Positions 19,854 to 28,258 of a stretch of 31,416 nucleotides of DNA are shown in pieces. The stretch is from a virus. The first letter of the stretch is position 1. Every line of letters starts with the position of its first letter. The position numbers were made by a program, and so were the translations under genes. The DNA lies in IMG/VR virus record IMGVR_UViG_3300036790_000044, positions 1 to 31,416 of that record. The stretch is one strand, 5' to 3'. The notes under the pieces are model-generated. The model ran no database searches. It worked only from the letters and a program-made list of their open reading frames with translations, and had not been told where the DNA came from.

Positions 19854-21731
19854 ATGTACAGTGTCCAAGACCTCCGTTCATTAGCCTCGTCCGAAGACGA
19901 TTACGTCTCCGATGCTATCGGAGGTCTTTTCATATCCCGTAAAGTAGTTAATAGTTGGCGGTTGCTGCCAATTAATCTACCGGGAATAGGGCAAGAGACG
20001 CAGCGGATGGCGCTGCGTCTTAATGCTTTTGCAAACTTGCACTACTTCGCTCGCGTTATACTACGCCTTGATAAGCTGCAAATGAATCCGGACCCGGCAC
20101 TTAATCTTCACTGGAATATGTGCGCAGCGGTAATGAAAGACGGGCTGAAGGAAGTTATTGAAATCCCCCGCGATCACTACAAGTCCACGATTTATTCGCA
20201 AGCGTTCCCGCTATGGCGTGCTTTACCATTTCTTGATGCAGATGCCGAAGCACTTGATAAGTTAGGTTATCCCCCCATCTATATAGAGTGGATGCGCCGA
20301 TGCCATAACCAGGATGTAAGAATCCTGCTCGTATCGGAGACACAGCAAAATGCTGTCAAACTTGGAACTAAACTGCGCTCCCACTACCAGAACAACCGAA
20401 TTTTCAGGTACGTTTTTCCAGAAACTCTACCAGATGCTAGTTGCGTTTGGAAAGATGATTCTTTGCATCAGAGAAGAACGGAAGCGGGTAGACAGCACGG
20501 CGAGGGGACTTTTGACCTTATTGGCGTTGGCGGCGCTTTGCAATCTCGCCATTATGATATTGTGGTACAAGACGATTTGGTAGGAAAGAAAGCGCTTAAT
20601 TCTGAAGCGCACATGGAAGCTACCATTGAGTACCATCAGTTGCTGGTTGGTGCTATGGATGCGGCCGTAGGAAATGGCGGACGAGATAATGATGAGATTG
20701 TCGTTGGCAATCGCTGGTCGTATATGGACCTCAACTCACATATTAGGACGAATGAGACTTACTTCAACTTCGTCACTCATAGTGCTTTGGGCGGCTGTTG
20801 TTCTTTGCATCCTTATGGCACTCCAATCTTCCCCGAAGCCTTCACGGTCGAGAAACTGGCTCGTTGGCGCTACCGTCTTGGTACTCGTTTATTTACTTGC
20901 CAATTTCTTAATTTCCCGATAAATCCAGAAGCCTGCAAGTTTGAAATGAAGAATCTGCGTTACTATAAGTTCGTGCGCGATACTAGCGCAACGACTGGTG
21001 GGCAGATGCCGTTTCATCACTTGAGCGGAATTAAAAGAGAATACGCATCGACACAGCAGCGGACGTGGCGGCCTAAGATTGTTCACAAGGTAGCAGAAGG
21101 TAACGTCATAAAAGATATTTTCCCGCGTACACTCGACCGCTATATGATTGTCGATCCTAATCATAGCGGGAAGAAAGGTCGATGCAGGAATGCAATCACA
21201 GTTACCGGAGTGGACACGGAAACCCGTTATATCTATTTGCTGGACGTTTGGGCCAAAAGCTGCGACCCCGCAACATTTGTTGAAACAATGTTCAGAATGG
21301 CTGTGGCGTGGAAAATTAACAAAATCCACCTTGAAACCGTTGCAGCACAGAAGTACCTTGCTTACCATCTCCGATATTTCATTGACCAACATAAAGAATA
21401 TATTCCAGAGATTGCTCACATTCAAATCGTTGATCTAAAATATGACAATGCTGAGAATGCAAAAAAGACTCGTATAGAGTCACTTGAGCCAATCTTTCTG
21501 CGCGGCGAGTTCTGGATCAATGAAGTAGGAATGGCAGAGTTTCTTGAAGAGTACGAAGCCTACGGTAATACGAACGGAAAGATTGACGTTCTTGATACGC
21601 TAGGCTACGGACCAGAAGTTTGGAAGCTGGATCAAGTAACAGAGAACGAAATGCGTAAAACGATTCAAGAAAGACAGATGCGCTTCGAGCGAGCGCTGCG
21701 GGAGTCTACACAGGGCTACGCTGTAGCATAG
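19854..21731 (+). CDS. terL: Large terminase subunit (TerL)
   Basis: This 625-residue protein has the two-domain plan of TerL. The ATPase has a deviant Walker A IPRDHYKST at 104-112 and Walker B YDIVVQDD at 234-241. The RNase H-fold nuclease has Asp434 (MIVDPN), Glu494 (IHLETV) and Asp581 (VLDTLGY). TerL pumps DNA into the prohead through the portal and cuts it. The ATG at 19854 lacks a ribosome site and is adjacent to the upstream stop. A hairpin followed by TTTT spans codons 5-26, so a later start (TTG at codon 37 or ATG at codon 52) cannot be excluded; both would keep the catalytic parts intact. Confidence 0.92.
   Translation: MYSVQDLRSLASSEDDYVSDAIGGLFISRKVVNSWRLLPINLPGIGQETQRMALRLNAFANLHYFARVILRLDKLQMNPDPALNLHWNMCAAVMKDGLKEVIEIPRDHYKSTIYSQAFPLWRALPFLDADAEALDKLGYPPIYIEWMRRCHNQDVRILLVSETQQNAVKLGTKLRSHYQNNRIFRYVFPETLPDASCVWKDDSLHQRRTEAGRQHGEGTFDLIGVGGALQSRHYDIVVQDDLVGKKALNSEAHMEATIEYHQLLVGAMDAAVGNGGRDNDEIVVGNRWSYMDLNSHIRTNETYFNFVTHSALGGCCSLHPYGTPIFPEAFTVEKLARWRYRLGTRLFTCQFLNFPINPEACKFEMKNLRYYKFVRDTSATTGGQMPFHHLSGIKREYASTQQRTWRPKIVHKVAEGNVIKDIFPRTLDRYMIVDPNHSGKKGRCRNAITVTGVDTETRYIYLLDVWAKSCDPATFVETMFRMAVAWKINKIHLETVAAQKYLAYHLRYFIDQHKEYIPEIAHIQIVDLKYDNAENAKKTRIESLEPIFLRGEFWINEVGMAEFLEEYEAYGNTNGKIDVLDTLGYGPEVWKLDQVTENEMRKTIQERQMRFERALRESTQGYAVA
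19867..19930 (+). promoter_or_regulatory. Terminator/attenuator-like hairpin inside the start of terL
   Basis: AAGACCTCCG at 19867-19876 pairs perfectly with CGGAGGTCTT at 19919-19928, followed by TT (TCTTTT run). A second perfect stem, AGACG-ATTA-CGTCT, lies in the enclosed loop at about 19894-19907. The fold covers the first codons of terL. It could stop part of the transcripts after the small upstream genes or control terL translation. Confidence 0.55.
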
Positions 21732-21740
21732 GGTGGGCCG

Positions 21741-22061
21741 ATGGTAGACAGTCCGAACGTGGTAATTACGATTGGGAAGTACTGGCATTGGGCTATAGGT
21801 TCAACTTTAACAGTGAATATAGCAGCTTTCGTACGTCTATTCTGGTGGATTAATACCCATTATAGAAAGTACCGAAGAGAATATATAGAGCTGCTTAAAG
21901 AATACAACGAGATGGTGGATGAACATGACATTCTTGTCGAGGATTTTAACAAACGTAATCCACCGGGGCGGCAAATCATCCCCCGTTGTAGAAGAGAAGA
22001 GTGGTACGACAGAGAAGCTCGCTATCGCCGTGCCCATCGTTTTCAAGTCGGTCCTCGTTAG
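21741..22061 (+). CDS. Membrane-anchored coiled-coil protein (106 residues), i-spanin-like candidate
   Basis: A membrane segment at about 16-36 (WAIGSTLTVNIAAFVRLFWWI) is followed by a charged coiled coil (about 38-70, RKYRREYIELLKEYNEMVDEH) and a basic Arg-rich C-terminus. This is the layout of an inner-membrane spanin, but also of other phage membrane proteins. It begins nine bases after terL. A short GTGGGCC stretch precedes the ATG, which is a weak ribosome site. Without an endolysin in the window, the lysis assignment remains open. Confidence 0.5.
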   Translation: MVDSPNVVITIGKYWHWAIGSTLTVNIAAFVRLFWWINTHYRKYRREYIELLKEYNEMVDEHDILVEDFNKRNPPGRQIIPRCRREEWYDREARYRRAHRFQVGPR

Positions 22062-22095
22062 TAATTCAACCGCTTCAACAACAGGAGGAGTCAAC

Positions 22096-22497
22096 GTGGC
22101 AAACCCGTTTGCAGATGTATTTGACGCACTTAAAGGTTTCGTCGTGAAGTTATTCGCAGATGCCTCGAAAGTTAAGACCGTAATTGCAGCGGGAGTGGCA
22201 GATGCTCCTAAGACTGCTGCTGCTGGTGAAGCGTTGTGGACTGCTACACTGCCAGTTGTTGCAGCTTTGACTGTAGCAATTGACGATAAGGGGATTAATA
22301 TCCCGGCGGATACTACAGCGTACAATGATATTAAAGCGTGGCTGCCAGCTTTCAAAGCATTTTCTGCTGTCGTTGAGTCTGACTATAAGGATTTAGTCAC
22401 CAAGCAGGTAATTGCAGCTAATACTGCACCGGTCGTAGCTGCACCTCCAGCTATTGCACCTTCAGCAGTAGTCGGCGTAGCTGAAGTAAAACCTTAA
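22096..22497 (+). CDS. Ala/Val-rich hypothetical protein (133 residues)
   Basis: The frame opens earlier (21919), but the GTG at 22096 has a perfect AGGAGG site, while the upstream part is merely a shadow of the preceding gene. The product is helical, Ala/Val-rich and moderately hydrophobic (about 50-75), with a Pro/Ala-rich C-terminus. No domain is recognised. It sits between two membrane-protein genes and could belong to the same function. Confidence 0.65.
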   Translation: MANPFADVFDALKGFVVKLFADASKVKTVIAAGVADAPKTAAAGEALWTATLPVVAALTVAIDDKGINIPADTTAYNDIKAWLPAFKAFSAVVESDYKDLVTKQVIAANTAPVVAAPPAIAPSAVVGVAEVKP

Positions 22498-22511
22498 TTA
22501 AGAAGGTCGTC

Positions 22512-22727
22512 ATGTCGAATGCTATGAATGCCGTCTCAAACTTCTTCAACCAGAACTTTTACGGCTTTTGCATACTTCTCATGGCGGCCTTCTTCTACTA
22601 TCGTGGGCTGAATGAAGCTGGAGCAACGTTTTTTGGTGCTGGTGCAGCACTAATGGGTGTCAGACAGCAACCTGCTAATACTGTAACTACCACTTCAACA
22701 GTACAAGCAACGCCAGAGATCAAGTAA
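22512..22727 (+). CDS. Two-helix membrane protein, holin-like candidate (71 residues)
   Basis: Two hydrophobic helices, about 17-31 (YGFCILLMAAFFYYR) and 36-50 (AGATFFGAGAALMGV), are joined by a short polar turn (GLNE), making a hairpin. The tail is polar (Gln/Thr-rich). Small two-helix proteins like this are a known holin type. It is located between terL and portal rather than beside an endolysin, so another membrane role is possible. The stop is followed by one base and then the portal ATG. Confidence 0.5.
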   Translation: MSNAMNAVSNFFNQNFYGFCILLMAAFFYYRGLNEAGATFFGAGAALMGVRQQPANTVTTTSTVQATPEIK

Positions 22728-22728
22728 A

Positions 22729-24711
22729 ATGCCGCTATCTATTCGGAAATTAAGCAAAACGATTACTAATCCCGATGAAATGCAGAACTTGCAGACGTTT
22801 GTCTTTCTGCAAGTGGATTATTTGCTTAATAAGACCAGAATGTTGCGCGAGAATTTGCTACCGAAGTGGGTTAAGACCTATAAGGGGCGCCCGGAAGTTG
22901 AGCGTAAGACATTTCCGTGGCCCGAGGCGTCTAATTTAGTAATTCAGCTTGCTGCTACACACGCTGATGAGTTACTCTCGCGTGTGATGGCTATATTCCA
23001 AGCCGAGCAACTGTACATTGCCCAGATTTTAGGTGATTTTGAAAAAGGTGTGGGCGATGATGAGCGAGAAATCATTGAAAAGTTCATGGGTGACCAAGCA
23101 TGGAGCCCCATTGAGCTAGATATGTACCGTGTAGAAGAGGCAGCGTTCAGTTCTGCCATTCGTTATGGTACTGGGATTGTGAAAATTCCATTCAAGTACC
23201 AGACAGAACAGGTTTACACTGGTTCTATTAGCAATGATCCGTTCTCGGAGGAAGTAATTCAGAACGGACCCAAGCCAGAGAACGTGCCGCTTAATAAATT
23301 TCTCATTGACACACAGCGTCCAACGCTTCGTTCTTCAGATTTTATAGTTCATATCACCACATATAAACGTCATGAACTTAAAAATCTCATTGACTCGATT
23401 AAAGACGGAGAATCGGATGGATCGTCGTGGGATAAGAAAGCGCTGGAAGAGATTTATGCTGGCTCCTGCGATAGAGCGGGGCCGGATTATTATCAAGAAG
23501 TTCAAGAAGAACCGAAGGGGATGAATAATTATACTCCCCAAGAAGCTAGTGGCGAGTTTGACTTCTGTGAGTGCTGGTTTGCTTATATGTATGGTGGCAA
23601 ACGCTACAGGTGCATTGTAAATTGGCATCATAAGACGCAGAAGATGGTCGGTGGATTATTCAATTCGTACCCACAAAACCAAGTTCCCTTTGAAGATGCG
23701 AAGCTGGCTTATGATGATGACCAATACTACGGCTACGGCTTCATGGAAATGCTGGATGCTTACCAGCGTGAAGTATCTACGGTTCACAACCAGCGAATTG
23801 ATAACCGGAACCTGGCAAACACAGGCGCGCTCAGAATCTCAAACGGATCAAAGCTGGCTTCTATTATACAAATTTATCCCGGCGTTGTTATACCGGGAAA
23901 CAAAGATGAAGTCGAGCCACTTGCGCTAGGTGCTACGGCTGCTCCTATTACTACGGAAGATGAGCAACTAACTCTTGCGCTAGCAAAAGAGCGTAGTGGT
24001 GTTGACCCGGCGCAGGGTGGGACTGGTGGCGGTGTAGTAAATGCGAAGCGAGGAATTTATAGTGCACAGGGCACTGCAATTGCAATGCAGGCTACGAATA
24101 ATCGCAACACTCTTAGAATGTCAGATATGCGATCGGCTCATGTTAGGATCGGTATTAAAATCTTGGAGCAGTATGCGTATTTCGGAGTCGATGGAAAACT
24201 TCTACGCAAGTATGGAACCGATGCCGTCATTCTCAAGAAAGCTCTCGATTCTTACAAAGATGGAAAACTCGGACTTCTTATCAAACCTGCAACAGCTAGT
24301 ACCAATCGGGAGCTTGAGAAACAGAACGACATCTTGATGATGCAGACAATGAGTAATGCGCAGAATCAAGATATGCAGATGATTGCGCAGCTACAAACGC
24401 CAAACATGCCTCCTGATATGGCGGAATACATTATCTCCGCTATTCAAGCTAAGAATGTTCTGCTACGGCGCCTGTTCCGTGCATTCAATCATCAAGATGT
24501 AGATCGACTTGCACCACTTCCCCCGTTTATTCAAAAGATGAGAGAGCAGGCTATGAATGGACAACAGCAGCAAGCAGCTCCCCAAAGAAGTGCAGGCGTT
24601 GGTGGACAACGTCAGCTTACTGGAGGAAACGTTCCAGTCGGCGGGCGGGGTTCTTTTGGTAGCATACCTCAATTATCGGATGGTTCTGGAGCGGGAGGCC
24701 CTATTCAATAA
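22729..24711 (+). CDS. Portal protein
   Basis: This 660-residue protein lies directly after the terminase region and before scaffold-like and capsid genes, the canonical portal position. The N-terminal part has FPWPEASNLVIQLAATHADELLSRV (about 63-87), typical of large P22-type portals: a membrane/DNA-proximal segment rich in aromatic and acidic residues, then long helices. About residues 540-600 are helical (stem/barrel-like), and the C-terminus is Gln/Gly-rich and likely disordered. It forms the ring through which TerL pumps DNA. The last 155 bases overlap the next gene in another frame. Confidence 0.82.
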   Translation: MPLSIRKLSKTITNPDEMQNLQTFVFLQVDYLLNKTRMLRENLLPKWVKTYKGRPEVERKTFPWPEASNLVIQLAATHADELLSRVMAIFQAEQLYIAQILGDFEKGVGDDEREIIEKFMGDQAWSPIELDMYRVEEAAFSSAIRYGTGIVKIPFKYQTEQVYTGSISNDPFSEEVIQNGPKPENVPLNKFLIDTQRPTLRSSDFIVHITTYKRHELKNLIDSIKDGESDGSSWDKKALEEIYAGSCDRAGPDYYQEVQEEPKGMNNYTPQEASGEFDFCECWFAYMYGGKRYRCIVNWHHKTQKMVGGLFNSYPQNQVPFEDAKLAYDDDQYYGYGFMEMLDAYQREVSTVHNQRIDNRNLANTGALRISNGSKLASIIQIYPGVVIPGNKDEVEPLALGATAAPITTEDEQLTLALAKERSGVDPAQGGTGGGVVNAKRGIYSAQGTAIAMQATNNRNTLRMSDMRSAHVRIGIKILEQYAYFGVDGKLLRKYGTDAVILKKALDSYKDGKLGLLIKPATASTNRELEKQNDILMMQTMSNAQNQDMQMIAQLQTPNMPPDMAEYIISAIQAKNVLLRRLFRAFNHQDVDRLAPLPPFIQKMREQAMNGQQQQAAPQRSAGVGGQRQLTGGNVPVGGRGSFGSIPQLSDGSGAGGPIQ

Positions 24712-24862
24712 TGGTGCCGCTTCACATCCTGAGATGATTACAAGAAGGGAGAGACATAACGCATACGAAGATGTAGCTACAATTCCACAACAGATTAGGG
24801 CTCAGATTAAACAGAATCAAGAACTAAAGAAACGCATGGAAGAAATTTCAAAAGAAAGTTAA
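24557..24862 (+). CDS. Hypothetical helical protein overlapping the portal end (101 residues)
   Basis: This frame begins inside the portal gene and continues 151 bases past its stop, where nothing else is encoded. The product is helical, with a charged coiled-coil-like C-terminus (KQNQELKKRMEEISKES). The ATG at 24557 has an AG-rich region (GAGAGAGCAGG) upstream. A later ATG at 24680 would reduce the overlap but lacks a site. Possibly a head accessory or scaffold component. Confidence 0.55.
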   Translation: MDNSSKQLPKEVQALVDNVSLLEETFQSAGGVLLVAYLNYRMVLEREALFNNGAASHPEMITRRERHNAYEDVATIPQQIRAQIKQNQELKKRMEEISKES

Positions 24863-24883
24863 ATCGCAAACGAGGAGTCAACA

Positions 24884-25624
24884 ATGGCGTGGTTTGATAG
24901 AAACAATACGAATGGTGATGCTGGAGGCACTCCTAAAGATGTAGTGCTTACAGATGAACACTTCGAGCGCATAGCTACTGAAGTGGCTAAGAAGCTAGAA
25001 AAGCCGATGGCTGATAGTCTAGCTACAGCATCGCAGGCCGCACTAGATGCTAATCCAGTTCTCAGGCGGCTCAAAGATAACATGGACGCTGGACAAGCTG
25101 AGAAGGATCGTCTAGCGCGTGAAAAGGCAGCTGCTACGTCTTCGGCTGGTAATAAAGAGTTCACTGATTCATACGAAGCGCTGGATGATGACACGAAACG
25201 AGTAATTGACACTCGTTTTAATCAAGTTAATCAGACTGCTATGCGCGCTGAGGCACGCGAGACTCGTCGTAGCGTATTCGAGGACATTGAAAACTTCCCA
25301 TATTACACTGGCGATCTGAAACAAAAGATCGACGAGATGATTGAGAAGGAGCCGTTAACAAATCAAGTTAATCCACTGATGGCTCGTAATTGCTACAAGA
25401 TAGTTGTAGCAGATCACATCAAAGATATTCAAGACGGCAAAGTTCGTAGCCGTTTGTCTGCTGCTACTGGTTCTTCAACTAGTACTACCACCACAACTGA
25501 TGTAAACGCCCTGCCGACTCTAACCGATGATGAGAAAAAGACTGCTAAAGGAATGGGAATCCCAGAAGCAGAATGGGCTAAGGCTAAAAAAGACCTAATC
25601 GGGGAGGGTACAATCGGTGTCTAA
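24884..25624 (+). CDS. Scaffolding-like head assembly protein
   Basis: This 246-residue, highly charged, helical protein is rich in Glu, Lys, Asp and Ala, and has a Thr/Ser-rich linker at about 195-210. It is typical of tailed-phage scaffolds in composition and position (portal, scaffold, capsid). No protease catalytic motif is visible. A strong GAGGAGTCAACA leader precedes the ATG. It overlaps the next gene by eight bases. Function is inferred from composition and gene order. Confidence 0.6.
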   Translation: MAWFDRNNTNGDAGGTPKDVVLTDEHFERIATEVAKKLEKPMADSLATASQAALDANPVLRRLKDNMDAGQAEKDRLAREKAAATSSAGNKEFTDSYEALDDDTKRVIDTRFNQVNQTAMRAEARETRRSVFEDIENFPYYTGDLKQKIDEMIEKEPLTNQVNPLMARNCYKIVVADHIKDIQDGKVRSRLSAATGSSTSTTTTTDVNALPTLTDDEKKTAKGMGIPEAEWAKAKKDLIGEGTIGV

Positions 25625-26468
25625 AGAAAACGACGATCTCATTCAGCAGTCTCTTCGTAGCACAGAGGAAACTCTATCCTCTGAAGCCGCCGCCGCAGTG
25701 GAAGACCTTCTAGCAGATAAAGGACAGCAACAAGTTCCGCCTGCTACTCGCGTCCCACCGCCTGTAGTACCGATGAAAGCTAGTACATCGCCCGATCCAG
25801 CTAAGCCCGAGACTCAAAAAGTAGCGGCGGATACAGTTGGTAAGCCGATGTCGAATGCTGATCTAGCTGAAATGCTGAAGAATCTTCCAGCAGATCAGAT
25901 GGAGGAATTTACCCGTCGTGTAGCGGCTGAAACTCGTCGTCAAACTGCGGCTGAAGCTACTACAAAGTCCAAAGCACCGGGGCCAAAGTATGTTACAGAC
26001 TTCAGTAACGTACAAGAGAAGGATATTTTTGATCTTCGTGTGCAAATTGAAGCTATTTCACATGAAATTCCTGAATTTCTTACTGTTAAACTGAACGATG
26101 CTAACTATTCTCCTCGTTGGATTCAGGTTAATAGCAGAAGGATGGGTCAAGCACATGCCGAGGGCTGGCAGTATGTAATCAAAGAAGACTTGGCAGAGGA
26201 TTTGAAAGTAGAAGTAGCTGGTGACGCATCTGGTCATTACATCTACGCCGATGTTGTTCTCATGAAGATTCAAAAAGCTAAACTCTATTCCCGTATCAGG
26301 GCTAATTTCTTACGGTCACTTGCTGTAACAAAGAGCCAGACTGCTATACACGAAGCTATGAAGAAAGTGATCGAGCAAGATTTACAAAACTCTGAATATG
26401 GAGCCGATTTCGGTAAATATAGACAGAGTGGCGCTATGAACACATACTCACCTCTCGTGGGTGCCTAA
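25617..26468 (+). CDS. Hypothetical head-region protein (283 residues)
   Basis: It starts at GTG inside the preceding gene's end. The N-terminal 120 residues are charged and Pro/Ala-rich, probably disordered. The C-terminal part (about 125-283) is folded, with KYVTDFSNV, RWIQVNSRRMGQAHAEGWQYVI and a helical end. The order scaffold-then-this-then-decoration suggests a virion assembly function, for example a second scaffold or a minor head protein. No specific family is recognised. Confidence 0.6.
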   Translation: MSKENDDLIQQSLRSTEETLSSEAAAAVEDLLADKGQQQVPPATRVPPPVVPMKASTSPDPAKPETQKVAADTVGKPMSNADLAEMLKNLPADQMEEFTRRVAAETRRQTAAEATTKSKAPGPKYVTDFSNVQEKDIFDLRVQIEAISHEIPEFLTVKLNDANYSPRWIQVNSRRMGQAHAEGWQYVIKEDLAEDLKVEVAGDASGHYIYADVVLMKIQKAKLYSRIRANFLRSLAVTKSQTAIHEAMKKVIEQDLQNSEYGADFGKYRQSGAMNTYSPLVGA

Positions 26469-26524
26469 GCATTCGCAGGGAATCCGCGCTAACATTAACT
26501 AATTAACTAAGGAAGGAAATTGCG

Positions 26525-27178
26525 ATGGCGGGTGTTAACATCAATGACCACGATCCGATTTTCCCGATTGAGACAATTTCGGGAAACACGGAGTTTACGA
26601 ACGGGTCAACTCCCGAATTGGCGGGTCAAACCTACAAGCGCGGAGTTCCTGTTCAAATCTCTACCGGTGGTACGCCTGGATTTCTAGAAGTCTGGGATGG
26701 TACTACAATTGTTGACGGTATTGCAGGTGTTTCACTGCAAATTGGCAGCAATCTAGGAACTAACGGCCAAGGCGCACCGGCTCAAGGTTTCGGTCAGGTA
26801 ACTGGTCCGAAAGCTATTCAGACTTGGGGTTCAGTGCAGTTTCAACCTAATGCGGTTAACATCGCTGAGGGTACTCCTGCTACGGATGGTCGTGCATTGT
26901 TTGCAGTTGCAACGCAAGACACGATTTTCCGTATTCAGGTGGACAATTCTGCTGGAACTGTTCCAGCTGACTATACTCCGACCGATAATGCTATGATCGG
27001 GCAGCAGTATGGAATCAGCTTCGATTCCAATAACCAAGCCTATCTTGACATCAACAAAGATACTCCGGGGACCAATACTGTATTTGAAGTTCTGGAATAT
27101 GACCAGATCGACGGCAATACTGTCAATGGCCATGTTCATGGTCGTTTCATTCTGTCAGCACAACAGCTTGGGAACTAA
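26525..27178 (+). CDS. Head decoration-like beta-rich protein (217 residues)
   Basis: The protein is beta-rich, Gly/Thr/Asn-rich and lacks charged helices. GVPVQISTGGTPGFLEVWDGTTIVDGIAGVS is typical of head decoration/stabilisation proteins placed directly before the major capsid gene in many phages. A strong AAGGAAGG site precedes the ATG. Trimming of the start is not suggested. The alternative is another beta-rich capsid accessory. Confidence 0.62.
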   Translation: MAGVNINDHDPIFPIETISGNTEFTNGSTPELAGQTYKRGVPVQISTGGTPGFLEVWDGTTIVDGIAGVSLQIGSNLGTNGQGAPAQGFGQVTGPKAIQTWGSVQFQPNAVNIAEGTPATDGRALFAVATQDTIFRIQVDNSAGTVPADYTPTDNAMIGQQYGISFDSNNQAYLDINKDTPGTNTVFEVLEYDQIDGNTVNGHVHGRFILSAQQLGN

Positions 27179-27219
27179 CCCAAACTTCTAGCAGAAAAAT
27201 TCAACTTTGAGGTAAGGCA

Positions 27220-28176
27220 ATGTCCCAAGTTCGTGGAATGTTTGCTCAACTCATGGCTCCTGGTTTGAAGAAGATTTATACAGACTGGCAGCAGCATGAG
27301 ATGAAAGCGGAAGAATATCCGACACTGTTCAATGTAGACTCCTCGTCCTCACAGTACGAGCAGGCTCTTGAAATGGCGGGTATTGGTCCTATGTATGAGA
27401 AGCCGGAAAATACTCCGACTGCTTATACCAACATGGTTCAGGGCGCTAGCTATAGGTTCTTCCATCTGACTTACTCTCTAGGACTTCGCACGAGTAAGGA
27501 ATTGTGGGATGACGATAAGTACGGACTCATCAAACAGGGACCGCGTGTTCTAGCACGCAGCGCCCGCTTCACTCGTGAGGTTATTGCTGCTACTGTATTC
27601 AATCAGGGATTTAGCAATAACGTTACTACGTTTGATGGTAACCCGTTGTTCTACAACCAGCACGCATTGCTTGGTGGTAGCGCAGCGACGGCTATTGGAC
27701 CTGGAGTGTCTAACGTAATCAGTGCGGCCGGTACATATCCGAACCGCCCTGCTACGGACATCGACTTGTCAATTGCTGGCTTGCAGCTAGCAGTTAACCA
27801 GTCAAATCGCATGATCGACAACATGGGCTTCCCGATTACGGTGAAATTCCGGCACCTTATTATTCCGCCGGAGCTAATTTTCATCGCGCGTGAGATTCTT
27901 GGCTCGCCGGGTAAACCTTATACGTCTGACAACGAGATCAACAGCATCCTTGCTGAAGGTCTGGATGTGATGCAGTACCACTATCTTATCGGATCGTCTA
28001 GTTGGTTCCTGACGGCTGATAAGAAAGAGACTGCGCTTACATTCTACAATCGCGAGCGTGAAACTACATCGTTCGATGATGACTTTGACACTGATGCTAT
28101 CAAGCAGAAGACTCGTATGCGAGTTAGCTGTGGATGTCCTCAGTGGCAGGGAGTGTGGGGGACTCAGGGACCGTAG
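27220..28176 (+). CDS. Major capsid protein (HK97-fold candidate)
   Basis: This 318-residue protein has the hallmarks of a Mu-gpT/HK97-type major capsid: an N-terminal extended arm (about 1-60), a spine helix region (RVLARSARFTREVIAATVFNQG), then the FDGNPLFYNQHALLGG segment at about 138-153 common in this group, and a C-terminal beta-rich part. Position after scaffold and decoration-like genes fits. A GAGGTAAGG site precedes the ATG. Hairpins follow the stop, consistent with strong, defined expression. Confidence 0.85.
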   Translation: MSQVRGMFAQLMAPGLKKIYTDWQQHEMKAEEYPTLFNVDSSSSQYEQALEMAGIGPMYEKPENTPTAYTNMVQGASYRFFHLTYSLGLRTSKELWDDDKYGLIKQGPRVLARSARFTREVIAATVFNQGFSNNVTTFDGNPLFYNQHALLGGSAATAIGPGVSNVISAAGTYPNRPATDIDLSIAGLQLAVNQSNRMIDNMGFPITVKFRHLIIPPELIFIAREILGSPGKPYTSDNEINSILAEGLDVMQYHYLIGSSSWFLTADKKETALTFYNRERETTSFDDDFDTDAIKQKTRMRVSCGCPQWQGVWGTQGP

Positions 28177-28233
28177 TATTAACTACGATTCATGCTAGGG
28201 GGCTGTTACTTGGGGGACAGGGCGCAGCCCTCT
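28172..28233 (+). other. Two hairpins just after the major capsid gene
   Basis: CGTAGT-ATTA-ACTACG (28172-28187) is a perfect six-pair stem that includes the capsid stop codon. AGGGGGCTG at 28197-28205 pairs with 28225-28233 (nine pairs including one G-T). Neither is followed by a T-run, so they more likely stabilise or process mRNA than terminate it. Confidence 0.5.
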
Positions 28234-28258
28234 AAAATTCTGAATCTGGAGAATCTCG

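Noticed and set aside
20889-21425. 178-residue antisense frame within terL
   Set aside because: Antisense shadow of the terminase nuclease region; no ribosome site or motif.
21837-22355. 172-residue antisense frame
   Set aside because: Crosses two plus-strand genes that have strong ribosome sites; hydrophobic composition is explained by the complement of Ala/Val codons.
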